The notes beneath the pieces were generated by a model. The model saw only the letters and a list, made by a program, of their open reading frames with translations. It had not been told where the DNA came from and searched no databases. A DNA stretch of 64,000 bases, taken from Paragonimus westermani (Eukaryota > Platyhelminthes > Trematoda > Plagiorchiida > Troglotrematidae). Position numbers and translations under genes: made by a program. Shown here one piece after another: positions 34,501 to 45,844 of the stretch (position 1 is its first letter; the number at the start of each line of letters is the position of its first letter). The stretch is from assembly GCA_008508345.1 (NCBI GenBank), contig QNGE01001253.1, positions 25,704 to 89,703 on the forward strand, read 5' to 3'.

Positions 34501-34516
34501 ATTACCGAAAATCTGA
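25398..34516 (+). CDS. A20/AN1 zinc-finger protein, ZFAND5/6-like (four coding exons)
   Basis: Cytoplasmic zinc-finger adaptor. Family members bind ubiquitin through the A20 finger and are linked to proteasome and stress pathways through AN1. The exons are 25398-25593, 29664-29885, 30522-30578 and 34368-34516. All three introns are GT-AG and phase 1, giving 207 residues, against about 208-213 for animal ZFAND6 and ZFAND5. The A20 finger has Cys14, Cys18, Cys30 and Cys33. Residues 66-140 form an acidic Ser/Pro-rich linker. The AN1 finger has Cys147, Cys150, Cys162, Cys164, Cys169, His172, His178 and Cys180, and the family C-terminus follows (IRRSNPQVVCSKLPKI). The ATG at 25398 was chosen because the A20 finger follows at the usual distance. 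An in-frame ATG at 25206 would add 64 unrelated residues. No codon or ligand is broken, so this is probably a live gene. Choosing between ZFAND5 and ZFAND6 is not possible by eye. Confidence 0.93.
26160..26330 (+). pseudogene. RTE-like reverse transcriptase relic in intron 1
   Basis: One + frame reads ARICECLSWMFTTSSGIHHG followed by CPLSFLFIF. This resembles RT motif B of RTE-type LINEs (SGVRQGCPLSPFLFNF). There is no catalytic box and no flanking block that I can follow, so it is a short relic. Confidence 0.5.
28050..28470. repeat. Imperfect inverted repeat with an internal N
   Basis: The arms, about 28050-28167 and 28335-28455, are reverse complements with scattered differences: acatcagtggttcgcac on the left against gtgaaccactgatgt on the right, both running into the same ccatgaagaaaaagc tract. 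The spacer of about 170 bp includes ctcggttgtttgtctgcaag, which recurs at about 47470. A single N at 28168 sits exactly where the left arm stops. It may be a foldback element or an assembly join. Confidence 0.65.
29664..29885 (+). CDS. ZFAND exon 2, linker
   Basis: Begins after the acceptor ggttatcttccag and ends before the donor GTATGC (29886). It encodes the Ser/Pro/Glu-rich linker, including QKQAVVPVDSPLSEVDN and DTLDKVKEDSKPSSP. Linkers of this family are poorly conserved, so phase continuity and the splice sites are the main support. It is phase 1 at both ends. Confidence 0.85.
29886..30521 (+). other. ZFAND intron 2
   Basis: A 636-bp GT-AG intron. A 68-codon frame at 29979-30185 is AT-rich and shows no domain. 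Nothing else recognised. Confidence 0.85.
30522..30578 (+). CDS. ZFAND exon 3, first half of the AN1 finger
   Basis: A 57-bp exon after the acceptor cttttgctcatttcag, encoding SVKSPRCDICRKRVGPAG with the first two AN1 cysteines. Two donors lie three bases apart (GTGGTA at 30576 and GTAAGT at 30579). The second is the better consensus and was used. Either keeps the frame. Confidence 0.9.
30579..34367 (+). other. ZFAND intron 3
   Basis: A 3789-bp GT-AG intron containing one SINE at 31130-31335. Frames such as 33540-33872 have no recognised domain. It splits the AN1 finger between the second and third zinc ligands. Confidence 0.85.
31130..31335 (+). repeat. tRNA-derived SINE in ZFAND intron 3
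   Basis: The head reads gtagcacagtggtgagcacgattgcctcatgaaagcgtaacc followed by a degenerate B box (agtatttcagtccaggccgtggg). The shared body follows (ggatatgcaatgctgacgag, aaactcaagtctagtacc, gaatgcgacagctgcgatca). It is the same family as 45845-46040 and is inserted in the sense orientation of the gene. Confidence 0.75.
34368..34516 (+). CDS. ZFAND exon 4, second half of the AN1 finger and C-terminus
   Basis: After the acceptor ctaactgcag the exon encodes YSCRCEGIFCSLHRYSDAHN followed by CSYDY. This supplies the last six AN1 ligands and the family-typical IRRSNPQVV tail, and the exon ends at TGA (34514-34516). The match to the family is strong across the whole exon. No AATAAA was seen in the next few hundred bases. 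An ATTAAA occurs at about 35110. Confidence 0.95.
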
Positions 34517-37500
34517 ATTTGCCCAGTCTGAACAGGAACAGTTCAGTTATGTAGTTCATATTTTCGAAAAAAATACGTTCAGTGCCACAAGCTATTGCGC
34601 CATTCGTCTGTACGTGACACACTACGTTTTTGCACACACCGGTCTCACAAAATGACTGTGGCAACTGTTGGCGTGTGTTGTAATTTGTCGGCAACTCAGT
34701 GAATATTTTTGAACAATTGTGAATACACCATTTTGCATCTGCACGCCTGTGGGTATGGTTTGGGCATTCTACAAACCACCGCGTGTCTGCTTTTTTCTGT
34801 TCTGTACATGAATGCTTGGGTTGACTTGCTTTCCCACTTCCAATCGCTTTCACCCGCCTGCCTCAAGCTGACTTTATGTGAGCTGCGCAGTCGTTGCAGA
34901 ACTGCTTATTTGGACGTGTATTGCTCATCACGTTAGTCTTATCGATCACTCACCAGCCGGTCCGGGCATGGGATTGATTCTTACAGTCTACCTGCCTTTC
35001 AACCAATATATCAGCCGTCCCTTTGTTTGTAAATCTCTTCCAGCAGCGATCTGGCACTTTTACGGCTTTTAATTCTGCTACTGGCATTATTTGTCGGAAT
35101 TCCAGACTTATTAAATCAAACTACCCCATGCTGATTATTGTATACATCGGGTCTAGCTAGTCCTTCCATTGCTTCATGCACACCCCTCTCTTATGGCGTG
35201 ATCATAACGATTCTATTGGCTGTGTGTTCCTTTTGGTCGTCAGGCTGTTTGTTTAGTTCAGTAACCTATTTGCTAGTGCTATTGACTACTTCGGATATTC
35301 TGAGGTTTTCGATCGTGCTTCTGCAATCGAGTTTCTCGACACATGCACCGCTCGATCCATCCGTGTGTTAATTCATTCTACTTCAAACTGTAAACGTCCA
35401 GCGTAGTCTACACAACTTCACACCTACTCATTCTTCTGTCATTTTGGTAAATTTTTTCTTGTATTTTTCAATTCTATTTAGCTAGTGTGCCTGGTCTAAG
35501 TTCTATACTAAAACAGAATTATATACAAATTTCTTTTTGTTATTTTGCAGTTATCTGTTCGGACCGTTTGTTTTTGTTTACAGGTTCGTGGGATAATGAT
35601 AGCTGTGCACTTTTTTGCATGGTACTGCACGTTTGTGGTGCCATGTTTGTCCTCAGGTTCATTGAACCCACGATAGTTTTCCTTACTACAAATGTGACCA
35701 GTATTTGTGATGATCTGTGCAAACACCGCTCTGAAGTTTATTCTTGTTGGTAGAGCCACCAGGAGGTTATCACTTTCGAACCCCGATGCTACGTTTTCTT
35801 ACGATAGACGACGCATGACTCATTTTGGCGCTCGGTTCCCATGTGTAATGATGGGTTTGTCGAAAGTACGTCGCTCTATCTTTGAATGATCGGGTACATG
35901 CTTCTTGCTGATATTTCATCGTGCCTGCTGACTTGTTAGGTCTACATGTTAGGGGTAAGGTGTGATCGAGCTCGCTTCGTTCGTTCTTCATTGCGTTAAT
36001 GGGCTACTTATCCTATGACGCTCACTTTCGGAATATTTTGCACCTTCACTGGATGCAGCCATCTTACTGCGACGTGTGACCTGTGTATCCCATATCATTT
36101 AAACGTTTATTGTGCCGAACATTTCTCGGAGGCCACGAGGTAACCAGGCCGTGATGTAATCCCAGATCTTAAAGTGTTTGACTCCCTCGTTGAATAAAGC
36201 CAGTAGGTGTTGTTTATCAGATAGGACTTTCTTGATCACGGAAGCTGTTAGCTGGGAGCGCGCTTTATGGTTTGGCAACGTGCCACAGTCCGTGGTGTGC
36301 ATACGTGCAGTTAACGGCCAGCTTTTCTAAGTAATCATGTTTTCTCCTATACACTTTTATTTGTTCAGCCTCACGGCGAATGATGGTTTACTCCGCTCCA
36401 GTCTGACTGTGTATGCATTTAGTTCTGCTTGCAATGCCATAGTCATTTAATTCCTCGTTACGCTGTTACTTGGGAAATCTGCCCTCCTCTAATCCGCTGT
36501 GTTCTGCCTCCTAAGGGAATTACAGCAAAACTAGATATGGAAACGAGACGAGACGGCAACGTCTCTAGATTGTCGGCCCACAAAACTAGATTTACATGTG
36601 TGCTTGATGTTCTATCTGTTTTACAATCTGAGTAACCATGATCTTGAACAGCTGTTCCAATGCCACAATTTCTTCGAACTTATGGTGACTAGTTTTGATG
36701 GTGGACATCGAGGTTGCTCCGGTCTTGCAAGTTCAGTATTTCTATGGCAAGTGTGTGATTGGGATTGACAAATGTCATATTTCGTTCAGCATATTTCCAC
36801 ATTGTTACGAATCGTCTGCTGTGGACTTGTTCATTATGATTTAACCGTGTAGACTTCTGATTTGAATGAAGCCAAAGGCTTTATCATAACAGACAGTTCG
36901 GCAACAGATCGATAGCGTTCTTTTCTGGACCCCATCACCGATATCTGGTTCTGGCGAACTGGTCTACATGTTTAGTGAACTTCAGCACAATGTAAATTGA
37001 CATTTAAGCGTGTTTGGTCGTGAACTGCCAGTCGTCTAACGAATCCTCGGCTTTAGCCGTTAAGGCGTGGATTACGTCATAGCCATATTTGCGAGAAGCT
37101 GTGCTAATTCCGCTTCATTCCCCCATCCGTTTTTTCTAATTATGAGAATTTGGAATCGGTCGTCCTCTTCGTTCAGACATTCGCATAAAAGTTGTGGTAT
37201 ATTTCAGGTTCATTTAATCGAAGTCCAATAGGATATCGACTGGACACTGTGGAATGGCATCAGACGTCAAATGGTGTCTTTTGCCTAACGTTTACAATTG
37301 TGGGGCAACGCTTTCACCAGTTGCAGATCTTACGATATTTAGTTCCTTTACTTTAAAAGTCAGTAGGCAGTGGATTCCAAGTGGTATATTTCTCGTGTTC
37401 AGATGTGGTCGACAGTGTTACTGGGTCATTTGCTGATTTGGGATTGATATTTACAGGTGCTACATTACTAAGAGGTTTGGAAGCAGTTGTTAATCGAAAA

Positions 37501-39478
37501 GCTTACGGTTGCGGAAGCCGTAACATTAAAATGCGTTTGTTTGTGATAGTGAATTCCAAAAGAAACCATTCCGGTGACTCACGATGCAGTACCTGGTTAA
37601 AGAAAACGTCACTTTTCAGCATGTTAAACGTGTTTTATACGGTTGACCAAATTATTTGTGGTTTCCCTCTATATCACACTTTATTCTCAGCACTGACTGC
37701 AGCCGTATTGATGGACCAGACTCCAGTAGACAGTTGGCTCTGTACTGCTCGCTTGATAGGCTTTGTTGTTCTCGTTTGCCCCAGTTAACGCCTACTCGAA
37801 TTTGACTGTTCTTACGTCTGGAGGTGAATTTGTTCGGACAAATCCCCAGACCACCCGAATTAGCGATCCCAAGCCTCACTTAGGTGGTGGGTGGGGCTAG
37901 CATGACTTAGCTGATAATGGTGGGCAACTCTACGCCGAGCAGACTGTCTTCAGCCGGTATGACTTGTATCTCGTCTGCATCATTGTTTCATTTGGTGATC
38001 CTCTCCCATTCGTACCTGCTCTCAGATGGACCACATAGCTGTTAGCTGTGCAAGCTGTAGCTCAGTCATCATCATTGTTGACAGCGATGTCAGTAAGTCA
38101 CGCCGACGCTTAACTGCTATACAGTCACAGAGAGGATGAGGGAAGCCGAACTAGGAGGCAGCGAAAGGGAAATGCATTCGGAGCACTAGAACCGTGTACA
38201 TCTAAACTCGGGCAGTCCACATCCAAATGTCTACACTCTACAAACAAGCAAGCTGTACATGAAAGGAGCGCGTCGCCGTTGTTCATACTATATCCACCAC
38301 TGCATGCCGTTAAGTACACTTCACAGGGGGCTTGGCCGAACAGTGAAAACATACACGACACAACCTAATCAACCCTCCTAACGTATGCAGCCACTGATGG
38401 TGAATTGCAGGGCCCCAGCCCCTGACACGAACCTGGTCCATAATGACTTTTTAAAGGACCATTTTTCTACGCCGAATCCTCGCCTCACACTCTGTCCTGA
38501 TCGCTTGTTACAAAGGCAGAAGACTCTAGCTTAGCCGCCTCTTAGTTGGCATCTTCAGCACAAGAGGTAAACTAAATCTGTGCATACTTGTTGGTTGAGT
38601 GAGTGGGCGCACTTAACATTCGTCAGTGAATATTCGTTTTCAAACCTCGTTACGTAGCGGTTGATGTCACTCGATGAGGCCGATCGATCACAGCGGTTGC
38701 TCCTCAAATATTTGAGAACCGCATGCATCTTCTACTTCGAGTAGTGAAATTTCACGAACCTTAACATTTATCTTGCAGTTATCTCATGTGCTCCTCTCTT
38801 AAGCCTAAGAGAGATCTCTGTCTTCAGAGATCCAAATTCGACTATGCCGCCCTAGGCTTGTTGGTACAAGCTTCTACTTCATTTCGTGCTCCCGTCGATC
38901 CTGATGTGATTTTCCAAGCACAAATGCTGCCGTGTAGCTTCCACATCAAGCTTCACCTACACTTAATGATAATCTCGCAGAAGCGCTTCACATTTTGGGG
39001 CCTTCACTTTCGAAAGAAACAGTCAGAGTTGATAAGGACCCCGGAGTGGAGTTTCTGTAACATAGTAGCGTGATCTGTAGAAACTGTGCAGACCACGTTG
39101 AACCGGCCGACTGATATGGCTAGTCTATATGGGATTCTTTTTTCACCCTCGAATTTTGCATTTTGCACGGCACAAATTCTATCTCAGACAGGTTTGTAAA
39201 TGTTGATTGCTTCACCTACTAAGGTAGTCACCTCATCAGGTCGTATTATTGCTGGCGCGGTGGAGATGTAAATGGCGAAGGAACACAACATAACACAATG
39301 TTGCTTCTCTTGAAAGATTTTGAATACTTTTTGATTGTTGCAGCGTCCCGGTATTCCCAGATTCTTCGGAACTAGGGTTTGAATGCGTAGGAGTACGACT
39401 TCATTATGCATGCGACGTTTTCTAAAATGTGACGTTTATATACTTAATATGTAAAACCCATTGGAAAGGCTGACTGAT
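34517..39478. other. Long tract without a recognised gene
   Basis: The first part must include the 3' untranslated region of the zinc-finger gene. Frames up to 135 codons (for example 37381-37788 and 38786-39073 on +) lack recognisable domains and may be chance. No repeats shared with other parts of the window were identified. Unrecognised coding exons of a neighbouring gene cannot be excluded. Confidence 0.4.
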
Positions 39479-40099
39479 CTTGATTATGCTGACGACAAGG
39501 TGTTGCTGTTTGACAGACGCAATTTCGCGTTCTGCTCAATACTTGGGGATGCGCCGTGCAGCCTCAAAATGCAAAGTGCTTCTGCAAGATTGCTGCGACT
39601 ACGTAGATTTGATGTTAGATAATGTAGTCATGAAGGTTGTTGACCAGTTTGTATACCTGGGAAGGTGCATCAGCGACGGAGGCGGAGGTGTAGGAAATGA
39701 AGTAGAAGCGCGTATCTCTAAGGCTAGGGCGGTATTCGCTAATTTGGGGCATCTCTGGCGACAGAGGGGTATTTCTCTGAAGCCTAAAGTTCGTGTATAT
39801 AAGACAACTGTGAGGGCCGTATTACTTTACGGCAGCGAGACCTGGCCGCTCAGGGCGGAAGACGTGAACCGTCTTCAAGTATTTGACCACCGATGTCTGC
39901 GTCCAATCGCTCGTATCGGGTGGCACCAGCGTGTAAGTAACGAAGAGGCTAGAAAGCGGGTGTTTGGTAGTGATTGCCAAACGAGTTCTTTTGTCCAGTC
40001 TCTACGTTTGTACAGGCTTAGATGGTTGGGTCACGTATTAAGGATGCCAGCTAGTCGTCTTCCACACCGAGCACTGTTCGCTGACACTGCGACCGACTG
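39479..40099 (+). pseudogene. RTE-like LINE fragment, RT catalytic box to C-terminus
   Basis: Starts abruptly with LDYADDKVLLFD (YADD at 39485-39496) in one frame, then shifts to the 39480 frame with AASKCKVLLQD, VVDQFVYLGRCISDGGGGVG, ARISKARAVFANLGHLW, VLLYGSETWPLRAEDVNRLQ, VFDHRCLRPIARIGW and YRLRWLGHVLRMP. This is the standard C-terminal half of RTE-type LINE polymerases. One frameshift lies after the YADD box. Nothing upstream of the box is RTE-like. The right end runs into the assembly gap. Confidence 0.88.
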
Positions 40100-40787
40100 N
40101 NNNNNNNNNNNNNNNNNNNNNNNNNNNNNNNNNNNNNNNNNNNNNNNNNNNNNNNNNNNNNNNNNNNNNNNNNNNNNNNNNNNNNNNNNNNNNNNNNNNN
40201 NNNNNNNNNNNNNNNNNNNNNNNNNNNNNNNNNNNNNNNNNNNNNNNNNNNNNNNNNNNNNNNNNNNNNNNNNNNNNNNNNNNNNNNNNNNNNNNNNNNN
40301 NNNNNNNNNNNNNNNNNNNNNNNNNNNNNNNNNNNNNNNNNNNNNNNNNNNNNNNNNNNNNNNNNNNNNNNNNNNNNNNNNNNNNNNNNNNNNNNNNNNN
40401 NNNNNNNNNNNNNNNNNNNNNNNNNNNNNNNNNNNNNNNNNNNNNNNNNNNNNNNNNNNNNNNNNNNNNNNNNNNNNNNNNNNNNNNNNNNNNNNNNNNN
40501 NNNNNNNNNNNNNNNNNNNNNNNNNNNNNNNNNNNNNNNNNNNNNNNNNNNNNNNNNNNNNNNNNNNNNNNNNNNNNNNNNNNNNNNNNNNNNNNNNNNN
40601 NNNNNNNNNNNNNNNNNNNNNNNNNNNNNNNNNNNNNNNNNNNNNNNNNNNNNNNNNNNNNNNNNNNNNNNNNNNNNNNNNNNNNNNNNNNNNNNNNNNN
40701 NNNNNNNNNNNNNNNNNNNNNNNNNNNNNNNNNNNNNNNNNNNNNNNNNNNNNNNNNNNNNNNNNNNNNNNNNNNNNNNNNNNNNNN
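40100..40787. other. Assembly gap (688 undetermined bases)
   Basis: A run of N only. Open frames that appear to cross it are meaningless. It joins the 3' part of one RTE copy on + to the RT core of another on -. Confidence 0.99.
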
Positions 40788-41593
40788 GTCTCTGATGTGT
40801 GTAAGATGATGTTCCGTATTTCCTGCGAGTCTTCACGGATTAGGGCGATATCATCTGCATAACCTGTGTCTCGAATTCGAGTATCTGGGAGCAAATCCAC
40901 ACGACTATATCCGCATTCTATCGGGGTACAGTGTAGCATCTCCTCTACTGCAAAGCTGCACAGGAAAGGGTAGGCTGGACAACCTTGTCGCACCTCATTT
41001 GAAGTGTTGATGGTCGGCGATATGCCGCAATAATCTCTAACCCTGTCTGAGTTCTGGTAGTAAATTGCTTTCAACATGTTTACATACTTCACAGGCACAC
41101 CCTTCCTTGATAGACAGTCCCAGAGTGTAACTCTGTCAACGGAATCGAAATCCCCTCCAATGTTCAAAAAGACGGCAACTGTTGGTCTTCTATATGAATG
41201 GCGGAATTCAAATATCGGGCGAAATGTGAAGATGTGACCAATAGAGCCGCGAACAGGGCGACACCCAACTTGTCTCTCGCAAATATGTTTGTCGCGCGTT
41301 TCGCCTATTCTACGAAGTATAATGGCTGCGGGCAAATTTGACTCAGTGGGGACGATGTTAGCCGAGCCCTAGCCATTTGGAACAACCCCAGTGATCCACA
41401 ATTTCTGGAACAGGACGGTCAGCTCTACAACCAAGGCTGGGCGTCCACCTGCAAAGAGGTTTGGGGAGATTTCGTGTGAGCCGGATGTCTTGTGACGTTT
41501 CAGCAACTTGATCTTGACGGAGACTTTTGTTTGCGAGTGCAGAGAAACGTCAACAAACCAATGGGCACAATCAGAGCCCGAGGGTGTAGTCAA
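40788..41593 (-). pseudogene. RTE-like LINE reverse transcriptase
   Basis: Read on the - strand: SVKIKLLKRHKTSGSHEISP (41520-41460), a frame change, then ERQVGCRPVRGSIGHIFTFR, PTVAVFLNIGGDFDSVDRVT (motif A), LWDCLSRKGVPVKYVNMLKA, NTSNEVRQGCPAYPFLCSFA (motif B) and IRDTGYADDIALIRED (motif C, YADD). The catalytic aspartates of motif C are kept. Motif A reads NIGGDFDS and motif B has Ala for Ser-Pro. The reading ends in the gap about 24 residues after the YADD box. The open stretch of about 180 codons from 41335 is unusually long for this window. Confidence 0.9.
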
Positions 41594-41985
41594 TTTTGCG
41601 AGTGGTCAGTTGAACTGCTGTTGGAAGTGCTCAGCCTGGCGTCCTAAGTGTCGTTACAGTTTGTGAATAGGCTCACCATTGGTTTCGCTCACATCTGGCT
41701 TCGTGTTACCACTTGTTCGGACGAGATGGGAAAGCTTCCTATAGTTCTCGTTAGCAGTGACTTGTTCCATGTCGGTAGCGCGTTGTGTTCACTATGCTTT
41801 GCGATCTTCATGCAGATGCTTTGCGAGCTGCAAGCGAGTGGCCTTGCTGGCAGAGTTGTACTCACTGTTATGTGAAATATTCCAGCTAGCTGAAGAGATG
41901 TAGTACTAAAAGAGAATCTTGAAACATTGTTCCATCAAGATGGGGGGATCCCCAAAATACGTGCGAGAGCTGCTTGCCGACCTAT
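41594..41985. other. Unassigned sequence
   Basis: No recognisable domain. The adjoining - strand RTE would have its endonuclease here, but no endonuclease motif was seen. Confidence 0.35.
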
Positions 41986-42310
41986 TTGTATAAGTGTTCA
42001 AATTTTAAAAGTTGCAAGTTTTAATGGTGTTCAAGAGGCTAGTGGGGTTTGCGATCGTCAGGTAAAAATAGCAACTTGGTGTTCGTCACGGTATGATTTT
42101 GACAGTAATTTCCACCGCCTCTGGCAAATGAAGTAAGTTTCTGGTGTGTGGGAAAAAATTGGATTGGGGGTCACCGGGTGAAGGGTTGTGTGATAAAATG
42201 GGGTAATAAGATAAGGTGTACTGGTGCGATAGAATGGAACATGATGGCAGAGTCGATTGTCGACACCTTGACCAAAGAATAGTTACAGAAAGGCGTGACA
42301 AAATCCATAG
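41985..42310. repeat. Dispersed repeat R2, copy 1
   Basis: Parallel to about 48405-48740 in the same orientation. Shared blocks include gcaagttttaatggtgttcaagaggctagtggg (versus gcaagcttcagtggtgttcaaggggcaagcggg), ctggcaaatga and tgtcgacaccttgaccaaaga (versus ccgacacctcgatcaaaga). The copies are diverged and have indels. Family unknown. Confidence 0.6.
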
Positions 42311-44179
42311 TTACTGCAAATTTTAGTTCACAGTTGGTTCTCCATCCGTTGCCTGTTGATTACTTTGCATTAGAATTAGGAACCATTGTCTAACTTGTGT
42401 ATAACTGTGTGGATAAATATTAGTAATGATGCGTTTGGTATCCTGAAGACGTTATCTCAAATACGTTGCGCCGCTTGCTATTCCAAGAGTTTCGACTTAT
42501 TTCTGAGTGGCAGTGGACTGGAGAAAGGGTGAACTTACGAGCTAGGTTACGTTAATATGCTGTATAGCTTTTTCTTACCAAATGTCGAGGATGGCAGCGT
42601 GTTTTAGTCTGAATTGTCACTGAGTATCATAAAGCGTACAAAATGCATAGGAAGGATGCCTTCTTGAGACTGCTGTTTCGTGGGGATAATTTGACTGACG
42701 TTGCGTTTCATCAACTTCTATCCACCCTAACCAATGCATATTTGGTTGCTCAGTCGTATTTATTGCTTTCAACCAGGTAACTAAGTGTAACTAACGCTAA
42801 CGTGAACTCATCTAATCACTCGGTCTTACGTCACCTATCAGCTCAGTTAGAGTTGTAATGGCATCTACATTGACAAACGGATCGGCGTTTGTGTTAGTGG
42901 ATGGCCGACGACCCTAGTTGGTTCACTTACCCCAGGACGTGATCAAGCAACCGAAAGAGAAACCTAGGGTCATCGATTGCGAAATACCGCTTAGTAACGG
43001 GTCACACTACCGATCCCATTATTTCTTCACAGCATTGTTACGCAACCCTTGCTCCAGACCCCTACCATCAGTGTGGCCGTGTTGGTCACATAAGAATAAC
43101 GTGTTATGTGAACAAAGGACTGATTCATGCTGTCAGTTTACCATGGTCGTAACCCTTTGACGAACCCTCCTCATTCCTCCCGTTCACCCGTTGTAGTCCT
43201 GCGCACTGATGCTTACTATCAGTTTGTTTTCCTCTGAGATGTGCCTGACGAGTCAAATCTAAATTGTTAGCGTCCTGCAATTCTTGTCTTCCAACTGTTC
43301 TCGTGAGCTGTCTTCTGTTAGTTATGCTGGGGTCGAATATTATGTTCCCTCAGACTCCATGTTGGCTTACAAGGACGCAACCGAGAAGTTATCTACCGAA
43401 TACTCATGCATTAGCCTTCGGATACATCAAATCTGTGTTTTGGCTTCATGACTAGTTTCGTTTATGCGCAGCTTTTCATTTCCGTTATTGACGTGATCTG
43501 ATATAACGCCGTTCGAAGCTGTTAGTTGTATGAGTAAGAAATATGTTATTGTTGGACACGTGCGGTGTTGGGTATTGAGTATGGAACAGTATTCATCAGG
43601 TCATGGATGGGTTCTCTTGACGCTTGCTCCCGATGGTCATCTTTGATGGCTCATTTCATTTTGGAGTTCCGTGTTTCTGAAAGGCCAACAGATGTCATGA
43701 CAGTTGTTGATAGAGTTGGTGTAGTGTAGCTGGAGTTAAAGATGGTCGATCACAGTGCAACGAATCAAGGTGTCTAAATTTTTTCAGTCGCAGCGTTCGA
43801 ACTGAAAGTGATTCGACCTCCCATCAGAGCTGTGCAATTACCATACTGAGGTTATATGCTTTTGACTTGTTTGATCTTCATCTCATTATTTGAGTCGAAC
43901 CAACCAACAGCCAAAATTTTTGTTGTTCCCGGACACGTACGTAATATTGAGTGGTTGCTGAGGTGGCAAATGTTTGTCTATTCATCTCTGATACATGTAG
44001 GCTGGCGGGTATGAAAACCATCAATACAGTAAACGCCAGCACAGCTGGTTTCATATCGAATACTGCGGTTACATGCACATGCGTATCCCATGTGTGGATT
44101 TTGCGCTTCAGACTCACCTTGATAGTTTATGGAGGAACGGAACCTTTCTACGCCTAGAACCGAGGCTGTTTTTAACAAA
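42311..44179. other. Unassigned, with a possible zinc-knuckle relic
   Basis: At 43063-43104 one + frame reads YHQCGRVGHIRITC. This is a gag-type CCHC knuckle whose first Cys would have become Tyr. An upstream frame from 42918 has no clear motif. This is a weak hint of an old LTR element gag. Nothing else recognised. Confidence 0.25.
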
Positions 44180-44440
44180 AGTTTGTCTAGAGAACCGTTT
44201 AGTGGACAACGACATCTGTTGCAAGTAAACCGGGAAAATGAGCTGTAAGCATGCCGCGGGAAAAAGTGGAGCACGACAAACCAGCGAGAAAGCGACGGGA
44301 AATTCCTATGACCTTAGGTGGTCGTACAAACGACACCACAGAAGTGCAGTCAAGCAACATCAGCAGTGCCAACGGCCACAGTAAATGGCAAGGTGGTTGG
44401 AATACATGGCAAACCAAGAGTGCCTCTACAAGTTCTATTT
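44180..44440. repeat. Dispersed repeat R1, copy C (diverged)
   Basis: Aligns with R1 copies A and B in the same orientation. Shared blocks include gacaacgacatctgttgcaagta, gggaaaatgagctgtaagca, gtcgtacaaacga and atcagcagtgccaac. It is much more diverged than A and B are from each other, so it is an older member. Confidence 0.6.
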
Positions 44441-45454
44441 TTTTTTATACCAAGAGGTGTTATGCCATCCAAATTTAGTTTCCGATGATTGGTTGGCGCA
44501 GCCGAAAACCATGACACTCTAGTCCCTTGTAGTTAGCATATATCTTAGTTGGCATCGTTATGATAGATTTATTTCCTGTGGACGTTTACCTCCTGAGATG
44601 GTTAATTTCATAAGTAAGTCGTTATGTACATAATGTCACATTTTCGTGTTGCAGTTTGCTGAACTTTCAAATTACAACACGATTTCATTTGTCTACCTGT
44701 CTGGTTTATTCCGGCAGTGAGTGAGTCGGTCTAACTGCAGTTGCTTCAAACTCGCGGTAACTGGTCTGACGCTCAGTGCTTTCTGACTGACTAATCATTC
44801 AATCATGATTATGTGATCTCTGCGAGAAAACAACAGACCATTTGGTTGTTATTCCACAAACCAATACTTGCAAGCATCGTACCATGCTCTTCATGTTGCG
44901 ATTGAGTGTAAACTCCTCCGTAAATCGGTACAGTTTATTTTCCGAACTGACCGCGCACGGTATGCAATTCAACCCGACCAACAAGCGACAAGCGTCCACA
45001 CACGTGCACTCCAAACAATTTAACTGCCATTGCTGATCGATGGACTGGCCGTGGATCGATAAGTCCCACACAAGTCAATGACCTGAGTCGGAATAATGTT
45101 TGTTTAATCAGATTGACAAGAAAATTAGCGGATTATCCAAGTGTATATAATCGTTTTTTCAACCCGAGTGCGCCAGACAAAAAATGCAAACGTAAAACCC
45201 AAACTGTGGTTGAATGCAGTGATACCGTCCGACAGGTAAACCCAGTTTGCGAAAATCTTTCGCTTTTACCGTTACCATGTGGTTGTCAGTCAGTTTTTTA
45301 TATGATGATGACGGATAAAATGAACTCGACGTAGAGTCGAACATAACCGTCTGAAGTTCGCAGAGTTTGCAATGAACTCGATTCATTCACATGATAACGC
45401 CAACCTCATGTTGGTGAGTGTTCGGGGATTTGGTTGAATCCAAGCTGAACCCCA
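44441..45454. other. Unassigned sequence
   Basis: Frames of 64-92 codons lack recognisable domains. Nothing else seen. Confidence 0.4.
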
Positions 45455-45645
45455 TTTACATTTGATCGCAACTGTCGCATTCAGACAGACTTTCCACTCG
45501 GCCCCTTTTGACAAGATGTAGCAGACTTGAGTTTCTCTTTCATTAGAACTCCTCAGCAGTGTGTATCCTTCCCATGACCGAGAGTAGAACTCCGGCCACA
45601 CTTTCATGAGGCGACCGTGGACACCACTGCGCCATTGACCTCACA
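45455..45645 (-). repeat. tRNA-derived SINE, - strand
   Basis: In reverse complement it reads gcgcagtggtgtccacggtcgcctcatgaaagtgtggccggagttctactctcggtcatggg and then the common body. The A-box-like and B-box-like stretches are in the correct order and spacing for a tRNA head. Confidence 0.75.
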
Positions 45646-45840
45646 TTAGGCACGACCGAATTATCATATGTGAACATTCAACCACTCGCTTATGAGTAAT
45701 GACCAGGTTGCCAGATCGCCTCCAAAGAGGACACATTAACTGTCCTGTTAGCCCCATTCGATAACCTCGCGATTAGGACTTCTGTGACTTGTCGAACTTT
45801 ACGATCTCATTAAACCTGCCGGGCGATATTTTAGATTACT
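45646..45840. repeat. SINE-linked extension unit
   Basis: Text beginning cacattaggcacgaccgaattatcatatgtgaacattc is repeated next to the decayed SINE at 49600-49790 (cacagtaggcgcgatccagttattatatgggaacgtttt-like). It seems to be part of a composite repeat that travels with the - strand SINE. Confidence 0.55.
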
Positions 45841-45844
45841 CATG

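Noticed and set aside
35735..35790. A tRNA on the - strand, from a TTCGAAC-like B box
   Set aside because: No A box or cloverleaf at the right distance.
39480..41335. Very long open frames (260-460 codons) crossing the gap
   Set aside because: They are open only because undetermined bases are read as unknown residues. The real coding pieces lie on either side and on opposite strands.
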